Assembly: GCF_005144965.1 (NCBI RefSeq)
Contig: NZ_CP039704.1
Span: 1,240,001-1,304,000, forward strand
Source of the DNA: Hankyongella ginsenosidimutans
GTDB taxonomy: Bacteria > Pseudomonadota > Alphaproteobacteria > Sphingomonadales > Sphingomonadaceae
DNA length: 64,000 bases
Direction: 5' to 3'
Part shown: piece by piece, positions 12,290 to 23,066 of the stretch
How the letters are laid out: each line of letters starts with the position of its first letter
Position numbering within the stretch: the stretch's first letter is position 1
Notes under the pieces: model-generated
What the model saw: the letters and a program-made list of their open reading frames with translations, nothing else
Database searches by the model: none
Told to the model about the DNA's origin: nothing
Position numbers and translations under genes: made by a program

Positions 12290-12926
12290 CCGGCCGCGCG
12301 GGCCAACGCCGGCGCCGCGCGGGTCCCGGTAGCGAAAGGCGCCGTCGCTCACCGCCGGATTGAACTTGACGCCGGTCAGTTGCACCTGCGTCGTCTGTCC
12401 CTGGTTGTCGACAACGGTCCAGCCGATGGGCAGCAGGCCGGCGGGTGCCCCGGCGCGTCCTGGAAATAGAGCGTGAGCCTGCCGTATTCTGGGCGACGCT
12501 TGTCCTGCGCCTCCACGGTGAGGATTTCGATGCCGGACTGGTCAGCGACCCTGATCGTCTGCGCGTACTGGCGCAGGCCATCGGCGGACCCGAGCAGGGA
12601 TGCAAGCGGCGTCTCCCGGATCGGGTAGCGCTGCACCTGCGCGACCTCGTAATCGACCAGCGACACCTGCCGGCCGTCGGCCACCACGAGAAAGGGCACG
12701 GTCGGCTCGTACTGAAAGCGCACCTTGCCGGGTCGCGCCAACGTCATCGCCCCCGCATCTGCCGGCCGTCGGGGCCGGTCTGGACGAAATTCGCCGTCAT
12801 GGTGCGGACCTGCGTAAAGTGGCGTTGGATCATATCGAGCAGGGCATTGCGCTCGGTGGGCAGCGCCGCCTGGGCGGGTGCTACCAGCGACAGGCCGGCA
12901 AGCGCGGCCAGTATGCGTGCGATCAC
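12287..12926 (-). CDS. lolA: LolA-type outer-membrane lipoprotein carrier
   Basis: Periplasmic chaperone that carries lipoproteins from LolCDE to the outer membrane. The start is GTG at 12926, with a signal peptide ([20 protein letters not shown]). The mature part has [17 protein letters not shown], the [10 protein letters not shown] strand and [10 protein letters not shown], matching the family. Frame breaks near 12752 and 12450. The GTG overlaps the ftsK stop (12923-12926), a common ftsK-lolA pairing. The TAG stop coincides with the border of repeat copy A, so the native 3' end may have been slightly altered. Confidence 0.85.
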
Positions 12927-15184
12927 AGGCGATTGCCTTCCTTGTCGATGAAGAGCTGCCGACGGCCGACATGATCGGCAGGGCCGACCAGCCCATCCTT
13001 TCCATCCGCTCGATCAGGCGCGCCGCCCCGTTGTAGCCGAGCCGGAGCTGCCGCTGCACATAGCTGGTCGAGGCTTTCTGGGATTCAGCGACGATCTGGA
13101 CCGCGCGGCGATAGAGATCGTCTTCGCCGCTGTTTTCCGGTTCGCCCCAGGCGGACATGATGGGCGCATCGTCTTCCGCCAGCCCGTCTGCGTTCTCCTG
13201 CGTTACGTCCGGTACATAGTCGGGCTGGCCCTGGGTGCGCCAGTGATCCGCGACGTGCTCCACCTCCTCCTCGCTCACGAACGGCCCGTGGACGCGCACC
13301 GGCTGCTTGCCGGCCGCCATGAACAGCATGTCACCCTTGCCCAGCAGTTGCTCTGCACCCTGCTCGCCCAGGATGGTGCGGCTGTCGATCTTGGAGGTGA
13401 CCTGAAACGAGATGCGGGTCGGCAGGTTGGCCTTGATGACGCCGGTGATGACGTCGACCGAGGGGCGCTGGGTCGCCATGATGAGGTGAATACCGGCGGC
13501 GCGGGCTTTCTGGGCCAGGCGCTGGATCTGCACCTCCACTTCCTTGCCGGCGACGATCATCAGGTCCGCAAGTTCGTCGACCACGACGACAATCATCGGC
13601 AACGGTTCGAAATTGAAGTTCTGCTCTTCGTACACCGGCTGACGGTCGTCGTCGTAGCCGGTCAGCACCCGGCGCACCAGCGGCTTGCCCTGGGCCTTCG
13701 CCTCGCGCACCTTGTCGTTGAAGCCGGCAAGCGACTTGGCGTTGACGGCGGACATTTTCTGGTAGCGCTGTTCCATTTCCCGCACCGCCCAGCGCAAGGC
13801 GGTGATCGATTGCTTCGGGTCGGTGACAACCGGCGACAGCAGATGCGGAATGCCGTCGTAGACGCTGAGCTCCAGCATCTTCGGGTCGATCATGATGAAA
13901 CGGCACTGATCCGGCGTCAGCCGATACAGCAGCGACAGGATCATGGCGTTGAGGCCGACCGACTTGCCGGAGCCGGTCGTCCCGGCGATCAGCAGGTGCG
14001 GCATCGGCGCCAGATCGACCACGACCGGCTCGCCGGCGATGTCCTTGCCGAGTACCAGCGGCAGGGCGCGCTTGCCACCCTCGAAGGCCTCGGAGCTCAG
14101 AAGCTCCCGCAGCGACACGCTGTCCCGCCTGGCGTTGGGCAGTTCGATGCCGATGACGTTGCGTCCGGGGACGACGGCGACCCGTGCCGACACCGCACTC
14201 ATCGAGCGGGCGATATCGTCGGTGAGGCCGATCACCCGCGAGGACTTGACCCCGGTGCCGGCTCCAGTTCGTACAGCGTCACCACAGGACCCGGGCGGAC
14301 CTGCATGATCTCGCCCTTGACGCCGTAATCGTCAAGAATGGTCTCGAGAAGACGCGCATTATGCTCCAGCGCCACGGTATCGACGGCCGGGCGCTCGGCG
14401 CGGGCGGGGCCGCTCAGCAGATTGAGCGGCGGCAGCATGTAGGTGTCGCCAAGTTCCAGACTGCGCTGCTTCTCGCTTGCAGCGCGCTGGCTTGGCCGCG
14501 CCGCGTTCGACGGCGCTGATACCCGGGAGCGTTCGACATTGGTGCGCGGCATCGGTGCGACATCGGGGTCCTTGCGCGCGCGGCGGCGCTTCCGCACGCG
14601 GCTCCGGCGCATCGATGTCGCGCGGTGTGTCGTCCGGCGCCGGCCGCGGCCAGTCCGCGCTCCAGACCAGCAGCGGCAAGGCGATGAGGCCAAGCAGGAT
14701 CGACAGGCTCCAGACCGGCGCGGCGAACGGCGCCAGCGCATCGGTCGCCAGGCGCGCCGCCAGCCACCCGACCAGACCGCCCGGCCCGGAGGAGACCGGC
14801 CACGCAAGGTCCGGTGCGGCGCAGCTGGCCGCCATGCTGGCCAGCAGGATGGCGAACGCTGCAGCGGCACCGCGCAGCCGCCAACGGGCAAGCCGGCCAT
14901 TGCGCAGCGCTGCCCAGGCCCAAAGCAGGGCCAGAATCGGGACGGCAACCGCCAGCAAACCCAGACCCTGAACCAGCACATCCGCCAGATAAGCCCCGGT
15001 CAAGCCCAGGAGATTGGTCGGCGCATGGGCTGACGCCCGGCTCCAGGACGGGTCGTCGGGGTTGTAGCTGAGCAGCGCGATCAGCAGCGCCAGCCCGGGC
15101 GCAAACAGCATGACAGCGCGCAATCCGGTACGGACCTTGGGCGCACCGGCCGAAGGACGCAGGAGCAGGCGGGGCGACAGCCAT
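12923..15184 (-). CDS. ftsK: FtsK DNA translocase
   Basis: Septal DNA pump that clears chromosome dimers with XerCD. The N-terminus carries four hydrophobic segments (first [17 protein letters not shown]). A Pro/Ala/Arg-rich linker follows, then the motor: Walker [19 protein letters not shown], Walker B-like [13 protein letters not shown] and [17 protein letters not shown]. The C-terminal gamma domain ([19 protein letters not shown]), which reads KOPS sites, is complete once a break near 12990 is fixed, ending in EGNRL. Other breaks near 14240 and 14560. The exact start is uncertain; ATG 15184 needs a frame correction near 15170. Confidence 0.92.
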
Positions 15185-15314
15185 GGCGGACCTCGTATGT
15201 TCGCTGTCCGTACATATCGCGCGCCGGGAGTCCGCCCGTCAAGGGAGCCATGCGGCAAGCCGGCGCTGGCGCCTGCCGGCGCGTCCGTCTATCCATGCCG
15301 CAAAGGAGAACGGC

Positions 15315-16489
15315 ATGGCGGATGTCATCATAGTCGGCGGCGGGCTGGTTGGTGCCACCATGGCCCTCGCCCTGGCGCAACGCGGTCTTGAGATCGACCT
15401 GATCGACCGCGAGCCGGCGTCGACGCGCCTGGCACCCGAGCATGACGGCCGCGCCTCGGCTATCGCTGCCGCCAGCCGCAGCCTGTTCGAGCAGTTGGCG
15501 CTGCCGATTGCCGACCACGGCGAGCCGATCCGCACCATCCGGGTCACGGACCGCAACCGCGGACCTGACCTGCAGTTTGCAGCAGAGCCAGGTGCCTCCT
15601 TCGGGTTGATGCTGGAAAACCGCATGATCCGCCACCTGCTGGCACGCGCTGTGGCGGATTGCCCGCCGATCGGGTGCATGCGCCAGCTGAACTGGTCGCG
15701 TGGTCGGTGGAGCCGGGTCAGGTCTCGGCGAGGCTTGACAATGGCGCTGACCTCAGCGCGCCGCTGTTGCTGGCGGCGGACGGGCGGCAATCCGGCATCC
15801 GCAAGCACCTGGGGATCCGCAGTGCTCTCTGGGATTACGGGCAGACCGGCGTGGTGACCGCTGTCGAGCATCCGCGCGCCCACGATGGGGTGGCGCACGA
15901 AATCTTTCTGCCGGATGGGCCGCTGGCGCTGCTGCCGCTGTCCGGCAATCGATCCTCCGTGGTCTGGTCGATCGACCGCGTGCAGGCGCAGGGTGCGCTC
16001 GACATGCCGGATGCGCGACTTGCCGCCATGCTGACCGAACGCTCGGCCGGTGTGCTTGGCGAACTGCGCATTGCTGCGCGACGCTGGGTCTACCCGCTGA
16101 ACTTCCACCACGCGGACCGCTATGGCGCGGCGCGGGTAATGCTGATCGGCGACGCCGCCCACGGCATCCACCCGATTGCCGGGCAAGGGCTGAACCTCGC
16201 GCTGCGGGATGTCGCCGTTCTCGCCGAGCTGCTGGGCGAGGCCGCGACGCTCGGGCTTGATCTTGGCGATATCCAGTTGCTGCGCCGCTACGAGCGGCTG
16301 CGACGGCCGGACAATGCCGTGATGTGCGCCGCGACCGACGGCCTGACCCGGCTGTTCTCGAACCGGCTGCCGCTGCTGCCCCAGATCCGCCGCTTCGGCC
16401 TGGGGCTGGTTGGCCGTTCGTCCATGCTGAAGAGCTTCTTCGTGGCCCAGGCGACAGGCCTGGCCACGCAGGTGGGTCAGCCCCGGTGA
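15315..16489 (+). CDS. UbiH/UbiF-family FAD-dependent hydroxylase (ubiquinone synthesis)
   Basis: Flavin monooxygenase that hydroxylates the ubiquinone ring precursor. ATG 15315 is preceded by AAAGGAG. Motifs: the Rossmann GGGLVGATMALALAQRG near residue 10, the DG motif around AADGRQSGIRKHLGI, and the signature GDAAHGIHPIAGQGLNLALR. One frame break near 15657. About 390 residues as expected. Which ring position it modifies cannot be told from the sequence. It converges on the permease, with repeat copy B between them. Confidence 0.87.
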
Positions 16490-16508
16490 CAGCCAAAGCG
16501 CAGCCCAA

Positions 16509-16655
16509 CTAGACCCTTCCCGTTTTTGATTGGATCACTTTTGGTGAGGCAATCAAAACAGGCAAGAAGGGTCTGTGCAAAGAGTGAGAGTTTCTCATCG
16601 CCTTCGCTTGAGGCACTTTGATACAAGTGCCTCAATCTCAGTCGGAAAGGCTCTA
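16509..16655 (-). repeat. Two-hairpin mobile repeat, copy B
   Basis: This copy has the same structure as those at 12141 and 56838. On the minus strand it starts at the permease stop (the TAG is the CTA at 16653-16655), and on the other side it lies 20 bp after the ubiH-type gene. It sits between two convergent genes and could form a terminator for both. Confidence 0.85.
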
Positions 16656-18165
16656 TGGTTGGGTCGGCAGGGTCGCTCGCGCCCGCGCTTCGTGGCTGCG
16701 GCGATATCCATAGAGGAAGTAGACCACGAGGCCAACCGCGCCCCAGATCGGTAGCACGAGGATCGCCTCGGTCGGCAGGCTCAGATATAAGCCGACGCAG
16801 CCGGCGATGGACAAAGGCGCGGTGATCCAGACCAGCGGGGTTTTGAACGGACGCCGCCGGTCAGGATCGGTCCGGCGCAGCACAAGCACCGCAACCGACA
16901 CCATCGCGAAGGCGAACAGGGTTCCGGAATTGGAAATGTCCGCCAGCTTGCCGACCGGGAAGAATGCGGCGGCGATGGCGACGAACACGCCGGTAATCAT
17001 GGTGACGATATGCGGCGTCTTCCACTTCGGGTGCACGCTGGCAAGCACTTCCGGCAGCAGCCCGTCGCGTGCCATCACGAAGAAGATCCGGGTCTGGCCG
17101 AAAAGCATGATCAGGATCACCGACGGCAGGGCGAGGCCTGCGGCGAGCCCAAGCAGGTTGCCAATCTGCGGCCAGCCGATCTCACGCAGCACGTGGGCCA
17201 GGGCCTCCTTCGAGCAAACCAGCGGCTCTGCGGCACCGGAGCTGATCACAGCCTGACACTGCGCCGCCAGCGCGCTGCTGCCGGGCGAGAGGATTTCGCC
17301 GTTCGGTCCGGAAAGCGGCTGTGCGCCAAGCGGCGAACCGATGGCCCGCCGCCACCAGCAGGTAGAAGATCGTGCAGATCAACAGGCTGCCGATCAGGCC
17401 GATCGGCACATTGCGCTGCGGATTCTTGGTTTCCTCGGCGGCGGTCGAGACGGCATCGAAACCGACATAGGCGAAGAAGATCGAAGCGGCGGCCCCAGCA
17501 CCCCGATGCCGTTGGTACCGTACCAGCCATTCGGCAGGAAGGGGATGAAGTTTTCCTCCTGCATCACCGGGATCGCAAGCGCGATGAACAGGCTGAGCGC
17601 AGTGACCTTGATGACCACGAGGATGGCGTTGACCCGCGCGCTTTCCGTCGTGCCGATCATCAGCAGCCAGGTGATGAGCAGCGCGATGAACATCGCCGGC
17701 AGATTGACCACACCCCCGCGGACGGCCCCGCTGTCAACGCCAGCGGCAGATCGATATGTAGGAGGTTCTTGAGCAGCCCGACCACATAGCCGGACCAGCC
17801 GACCGAAACGGCGCTGGCGGCGACAGCATATTCCAGGATCAGCGCCCAGCCGACCAGCCAGGCCATCAGTTCGCCGACGACGGCATAGGTGTAGGTGTAG
17901 GCGGACCCGGACACCGGAACCATCGCCGTCAGTTCGGAGTAGCATAGCGCCGCAACGGCGCAGACAAGGCCCGCGACTATGAAACTCATCATCATGCCCG
18001 GCCCGGCTTTCTGCGCGGCTTCGGCCGTGAGCACGAAAATACCGGTTCCGATGATGGCGCCAATGCCGAGCAGGGTGAGCTGGAACGCCCCCAACGACCG
18101 GTGCAGACTCTTTTCTCGGCATTCGCGAGAATAGAATCCAACGACTTAACGCGCCAAAATATCAT
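16653..18165 (-). CDS. APC-family amino acid permease
   Basis: Inner-membrane amino acid transporter of about 12 helices. The first helix has the family motif LLGIGAIIGTGIFVLTAEAA; later segments include CYSELTAMVPVSGSAYTYTY, FGQTRIFFVMARDGLLPEVL and SNSGTLFAFAMVSVAVLVLR. The start ATG 18165 has GGGAG upstream. Frame breaks near 18100, 17720, 17490 and 17330. Features are closest to cationic amino acid transporters of the YfnA/CAT type; the substrate is not determined. The stop codon falls on the border of repeat copy B. Confidence 0.85.
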
Positions 18166-18280
18166 CCGGAACTCCCTGTGCTTACCCGCGCCGAGGCCGT
18201 TTGCGGCTTTCGTTTCCCGGGCGCAATTTTCTTACCCTAATCGCTTCAACGCCACAGCGGGAGAAAAATAATCTTAACGC

Positions 18281-18664
18281 CTAACTGCGACGCACGAGCA
18301 TCGGTCCCAGCGCATGACCGCCAAACAGGTGGACGTGAAAATGCGGCACTTCCTGATGCGCATGCACCCCAGCATTCGCCAGCAGCCGATAGCCGCTTTC
18401 CACCAGGCCCAGCTCCTGCGCCACATCCGCGACCGTGCGGAAGAACCCTGTCACCAGCGCGTCGGGCGCATCGACGCAGAAATCCGCAAACGACACATAG
18501 GGGCCTTTCGGGATCACCAGCACATGCACGTCCGCCTGGGGATTGATGTCATGGAAGGCAAGCGCGAACGCATTTTCGTGGACTTTGCGGCACGGTATCT
18601 CGCCGCGCAGGATGCGGGCGAAGATATTGTTCTCGTCGTAGGGCTGGCGGGCGTTCACGACCAT
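18281..18664 (-). CDS. HIT-family nucleotide-binding hydrolase
   Basis: Histidine-triad protein (Hint-type purine nucleotide phosphoramidase). An intact 127-residue ORF contains NNIFARILRGEIPCRKVHE at the N-terminus and the triad HFHVHLFGG (H-x-H-x-H) near residue 110. It lies 8 bp downstream of hisE, a neighbour combination known in alphaproteobacteria. No frame break is visible. Confidence 0.9.
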   Translation of the reverse strand: MVVNARQPYDENNIFARILRGEIPCRKVHENAFALAFHDINPQADVHVLVIPKGPYVSFADFCVDAPDALVTGFFRTVADVAQELGLVESGYRLLANAGVHAHQEVPHFHVHLFGGHALGPMLVRRS

Positions 18665-18672
18665 GGGTCACC

Positions 18673-18987
18673 TCAGGAGGAGCGGGATGCCTTTTCGGCA
18701 AGGCCGGAGCGACCCTGCCGCTGTTCGAGCACGGCGTAGATGTCTTGCGGCGACAGATCGCAGTCGGCCCAGAGCACGCAGAGATGGAACAGCAGATCGG
18801 CCGATTCCGCTGCTATCTGTGCGCGGTCGCCGCCGACGGCGGCAAGCGCAGTCTCGACTGCCTCCTCACCGACCTTCTGGGCGATCTTCGCGCGGCCCTT
18901 GCCCGTGAGTGCGGCGACATAACTCTCGGACGGATCGGCGGCACGGCGCTCCAGGATCGTCGCATAAAGCGTGTCGATTGCAGTCAT
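18673..18987 (-). CDS. hisE: Phosphoribosyl-ATP pyrophosphatase HisE
   Basis: Second step of histidine synthesis: converts PR-ATP to PR-AMP. Intact 104 residues with KVGEEAVETALAAVGGD and ESADLLFHLCVLW, which carry the conserved acidic metal-binding residues (EExxE and ExxD). Its ATG overlaps the dnaQ stop (18984-18987). The other his genes are not in the window. Confidence 0.92.
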   Translation of the reverse strand: MTAIDTLYATILERRAADPSESYVAALTGKGRAKIAQKVGEEAVETALAAVGGDRAQIAAESADLLFHLCVLWADCDLSPQDIYAVLEQRQGRSGLAEKASRSS

Positions 18988-19667
18988 GTGCGCGTCCAGA
19001 TCGGGTTGTTCAGCTTCGCAACGAATGCTGCGTGGGCCGCCAGCTCATCCGCATTCGGTTCAAAACCCGCGGCTCCCGGTAGGGTCGATCCGACATCATG
19101 ACGGCGGTCTGTGTCTGCTGTTCGGCCTCGACCGCAGCCGAGAGATCGAAGGTCTGCTGCCGACCGCCGGTCAATTCCAGATAGACGGCTGCCAGCAGCT
19201 CCGCATCCAGCAGGCGCCGTGCTTCACCCGCGCCGAGCGGTCGATGTTGAAGCGTGTGCACAGCGCATCGAGCGATGCCTTGGCACCCGGAAACCGCGCC
19301 TTGGCGATTTCGCGTGTGTCGATCATGCGCTCCCGGGCGAGTGGGCTGCGGCCGTGCCGCGCCAGCTCGGCGTTCAGAAACCCGAAATCGAACGGTGCAT
19401 TGTGCGCGACGATCGCATCATCACCGACGAACGCCAGAAATGCATCGACAATGTCGGAGAACAGCGGCTTATCCGCCAGAAACGCGTCGCTGAGGCCATG
19501 GACGCGCTCCGCCTCGGGCGGCATCGGCCGTTCCGGGTTCAGATACTGGTGGAAGGTCTCGCCGTTCGGCACCCGGTTGATGAGCACGACGCAGCCGATT
19601 TCGACCACGCGGTCACCGTTCAGGGGTCAAGACCCGTGGTTTCGGTATCGAGGATGATCTCACGCAT
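18984..19667 (-). CDS. dnaQ: DNA polymerase III epsilon subunit (3'-5' proofreading exonuclease)
   Basis: Proofreading subunit. Exo motifs: [14 protein letters not shown] (DxE), IVAHNAPFDFGFLNAEL, and the C-terminal HGALLDAELLAAVYLEL (HxxxxD) after correction. Frame breaks: near 19618 (one C missing after LDP, producing a false stop), near 19225, and near 19060. The corrected tail ends NNPIWTRT at the hisE ATG. The start overlaps the coaE 3' end by 8 bp. Confidence 0.93.
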
Positions 19668-20274
19668 GGCGGCACCCTGACAAACGTCGCTTGCGCAAAC
19701 AAGCCAGGAGTTTGCGCACGCTGCGACGGGTCGTCGCCAGACCAAGCCCAGTCGGGATGCTGACATCGGCGCGTCGGCGTTTCTGGTGCGTCGGCATCTG
19801 GGCGCGCCGCACCGCCAGCAGCCGCTCGCGGGTCATGCCGGGCCTGCGCAGAACCCGCTGCTGTTGCAGGAACGCCGGACTCCATACCACGCAGGTGAGG
19901 TCGCACTGGCGATCCATCCCGGACTCGAACAGCAGCGGAATGTCGAACAGCACGATCGGCACGCCCCGCCGGCGTTGCCGGGCCAGCCAGCGGGCGCGCT
20001 CCTTGGCCACCAGCGGAAAAACAATATCCTGCAGCGCGCGGCGGGCATCCGGGTCGTCGAAGGCGATTTTGCCCATGATGGCGCGATCCAGCCCCTGCGG
20101 CCCGGTAGTGCCGGGAAAGCGCCGCTCGATGGCCGGCAGGGCGCAACCACCCGGGCCCTGGAGACGGTGCACGACACTGTCGGCATCGAAGACGGGAACG
20201 CCCGCGTCGGCGAACATTCCAGCCGTGGTCGATTTACCCATGCCGACCGAGCCGGTGAGGCCGATGACGATCAT
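19660..20274 (-). CDS. coaE: Dephospho-CoA kinase
   Basis: Last step of coenzyme A synthesis. Walker [20 protein letters not shown] at the N-terminus, then [25 protein letters not shown] and [16 protein letters not shown], all typical of CoaE. The 204-residue ORF is intact. Its ATG overlaps the aroE stop (20271-20274) and its 3' end overlaps dnaQ: the order maf-aroE-coaE-dnaQ is the classic alphaproteobacterial one. Confidence 0.95.
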   Translation of the reverse strand: MIVIGLTGSVGMGKSTTAGMFADAGVPVFDADSVVHRLQGPGGCALPAIERRFPGTTGPQGLDRAIMGKIAFDDPDARRALQDIVFPLVAKERARWLARQRRRGVPIVLFDIPLLFESGMDRQCDLTCVVWSPAFLQQQRVLRRPGMTRERLLAVRRAQMPTHQKRRRADVSIPTGLGLATTRRSVRKLLACLRKRRLSGCRHA

Positions 20275-21109
20275 GCGGTGAGCATTGCGCGAAGTGCGGC
20301 ATGGTCTGTTGGTGCCGCCACGCCGAAGAAGAGTTTGAACGCCGGTGCTGCTTGCGCCAGCAGCATCGCAAGGCCATCGATCGTGGCCAGCCCCTGCGCA
20401 CGTGCTGCTGTCAAAAGCGCGGTCTCCAACGGTTTGTAGACGATATCGAACACCACCGCGTCCCGTGCGGCCTCAGCGAGCTGAAGCGCCTCGACGGGCA
20501 ACGGCGGTTGCCCCACCATGCCGAGGCTCGAGGCGTTGATGATCAGCGCCGCACCCCGGTAGCCTTGCGCAACTGTCGCCCAGTCTCCAACCCAGCCGAC
20601 ATGGCCGAAATGCTCGAGCAGTGCCTGACCACGCACCACAGACCGGTTGATGAGGCGCACCTCGCCGACACGCCGCGCCGACAAGGCGGCGAGCACCGCG
20701 CGTGCCGCCCCGCCAGCGCCAAGCACGCAGACGGGCCTGTCTTCCAGATCGAAGGGTGCCAGCGGCGCAAGCACACCCTCGACATCGGTATTGTGCCCGG
20801 TCAACCGCCCGTCCGGCCCGACGGTCACCACATTCAGCGCCCCAATGGCGACGGCAGGACCGGCAATGTCGTCGACCAACCGCAGCGCCTGTTCCTTGTG
20901 CGGCAAGGTCAGATTGACGCCGCGAAACCCGAGCGCGGGCAATGCCGCCAAGGCAGCCGGCAAATCGACACCCCGAACGGGCAAGCGGACATAATGCCCG
21001 TCGATGCCTGTCTGCTGCAGCCAGGTACCATGGATACGCGGCGACGCGGAATGGATCACCGGATCGCCCATAACGCCCGCAACCGGGGAATGCGCTGATC
21101 CGACGTCAT
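20271..21109 (-). CDS. aroE: Shikimate dehydrogenase
   Basis: NADPH-dependent reduction of 3-dehydroshikimate. Substrate-binding residues are in [18 protein letters not shown] (S-x-S); the catalytic Lys and Asp in [21 protein letters not shown] loop [15 protein letters not shown]; and [14 protein letters not shown]. The start chosen is ATG 21109, overlapping the maf stop; a frame break near 21080 makes the N-terminus appear fused to maf. Rest intact. Confidence 0.93.
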
Positions 21110-21699
21110 GACGGCAGAACCCCCGCAATCGCAAGAACTGGAGAAACGCCAGCAGCGGCAGACCCATGATGGTGAAATGGTCACCATCGATCCGCTCGAA
21201 CAGTTGCGCTCCGCGTCCCTCGATGCGGTAGCAGCCGACGCTGCCGAGAACCGCCTCCCCTCTTGCGCAAGATACGCATCAATGAAGCGGTCCGAGAGCG
21301 GACACATGGTCAGCCGCGCCTCCGACACTGCACGCCAGACCGGCGCGCCACCCTGGGCGACAACCGCTGCGGAGATCAGTGTGTGCGTTCGTCCCGATAA
21401 GGACCGCAGATGCGCCCGCGCATCGTCCATACTCTCCGGCTTGTCGAACAGGGCGCCATCATCCGCCTGCAGAACCTGGTCGGCCCCAGCACGAGCGGTT
21501 CCGGACGGCGGTGCGACACCTGCAGCGCCTTCGTCTCCGCCAGAACCTCGGCGAGTACCTTGCCCGGTACAGCCGGCATTGCGTCCTTGATCGCGGCCTC
21601 GTCGACACCGGGCGCAAGCGCATCGAACGTAAGGCCTGCGGCCATCAGCATGGCGCGACGACTGGGACTGGTGGAGGCCAGGATAAGGCTTATAGACAT
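21106..21699 (-). CDS. maf: Maf-like nucleotide pyrophosphatase
   Basis: House-cleaning pyrophosphatase acting on non-standard or pyrimidine nucleoside triphosphates. N-terminal [19 protein letters not shown] (the SxxRxxxL motif), then [14 protein letters not shown], and after corrections GADQVLQ and the C-terminal [16 protein letters not shown]. Frame breaks near 21487, 21265 and 21118; with the last one repaired the protein ends AGVLPS with the TGA that overlaps aroE. Divergent from hemE. Confidence 0.88.
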
Positions 21700-22045
21700 A
21701 TCCTGTGCCTAAACGACTTTACGCCGGACGCAAAGCGACCCCTGTGCGCAACTATGGGAGCGACTCCGGGACATTCGCGTTCATGAACATGGGGACAGAT
21801 GACCGGACATCGAATCCCGACAGGCTGGAGCTGGAAGATCACCTGGTCATCCGCATGCGGACACTTGCAGAAGGTGGCTGTGAATATCGGGGAAACCAGA
21901 CGACGATTCGCGAAATAGCGGGCCTGTCGCGCCGGCAAGGGGCTTGGACACTGGGGATGAAACTGGATATCCCCATGTTTAAGCGCTCTAAAGATACTGA
22001 ATAACTCTAAAGATTCTCTTAAGAGAATCATTTTGGAAGGGTCGG
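21700..22045. other. Divergent intergenic region between maf and hemE
   Basis: This 346-bp gap separates the leftward maf-dnaQ block from rightward hemE. A ~100-codon ORF at 21705-22004 (+) resembles no family I know and looks like chance coding. The part near hemE is AT-richer and carries a perfect 18-bp palindrome. In several related genomes ppsR, which encodes the PEP synthase regulator, sits here; I see no trace of it. Confidence 0.5.
22012..22029. promoter_or_regulatory. 18-bp perfect palindrome upstream of hemE
   Basis: GATTCTCTTAAGAGAATC is its own reverse complement and ends 16 bp before the hemE ATG. CTCTAAAGAT-like sequences lie just to its left (21988-22012). Position and symmetry fit a dimeric repressor operator, but no regulator is identified. 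Confidence 0.45.
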
Positions 22046-23064
22046 ATGGCCGGATTTCTCGATGTGCTTGGCGGGCGAAGGGTCGATCCGCCACCTGTAT
22101 GGCTGATGCGCCAGGCTGGGCGTTATCTCCCGGAGTATCGCGCCAGCAGGCAGGAGGCGGGCAGCTTTCTCGACCTGGTCTACAATCCGGCGTTCGCACA
22201 GGAGGTCACGCTGCAGCCTATCCGGCGTTTCGGGTTCGATGCCGCGATCCTGTTCAGCGACATTCTGGTTGTCGCGCATGCACTGGGTCAGGACTTGTGG
22301 TTCGCGGAGGGCGAAGGCCCGCAGATGGCGCCGGCCCTGGAGACTGCGGACCTTGCCGCGCTGACCCCTGATTTCGCGCGGTTGAACCCGGTCTATGAAA
22401 CGGTCCGGCTGCTGCGCGCGAGCTTGCCGGCGGATGTGCCGCTCATCGGTTTTGCAGGCAGCCCCTGGACGGTCGCGACCTACATGATCCATGGCAGGGG
22501 CAGCCGCGACCACGCAGCAGCACGGCTGATGGCCTATCGCGAACCAGCGCGGATGAATGCTATCCTCGAGGCGATCGTTGGCTGCACCGTGCACTATCTC
22601 GACCGGCAGATCGCTGCAGGCGCGCAGGTGCTCCAGCTCTTCGACAGCTGGTCCGGCGTTTTGGCCCCGCCCTGTTCGAGAGCCTGGTCATTCAACCGAC
22701 CCGCCAGATCGTGCGGGCGCTGAAATCCCGGCATCCGCAGGTACCGATCATCGGGTTTCCGCGTGGCGCTGGAACCCTGGCAGTGCGTTATGCCGCTGAA
22801 ACGGGTGTCGATGCATTGGGCCTGGACGAAACGATGGATCCGGACTGGATGCATGCCGCGCTGCCGCCGGGGTTTCCCGTGCAGGGCAATGTCGATCCGG
22901 TGGCGTTGCGCGCCGGCGCTGCCGCACTTGACCAGGCGGTCGACGCTTGCCTTGCCGCGTTCGCCGGCCGGCCACATATCCTCAACCTGGGCCATGGCAT
23001 CACGCCGGACGTGCCGGTGGCGCATGTCGCGCAGCTGGTAGCGCGGGTCCGTGGAAAGGATTGA
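22046..23064 (+). CDS. hemE: Uroporphyrinogen decarboxylase
   Basis: Converts uroporphyrinogen III to coproporphyrinogen III in heme synthesis. PVWLMRQAGRYLPEYRASR near residue 18 is the substrate-binding signature; AAILFSDILVVAHALGQDL contains the catalytic Asp; also IGFAGSPWTVATYMIHG, and HILNLGHGITPDV near the C-terminus. A frame break near 22665 interrupts the middle. The GGAAGG at 22034-22039 is a likely ribosome binding site. hemJ follows after 2 bp. Confidence 0.95.
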
Positions 23065-23066
23065 CG

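Noticed and set aside
21705-22004. 99-codon frame between maf and hemE
   Set aside because: No ribosome binding site, no similarity that I recognise and atypical composition; treated as intergenic.
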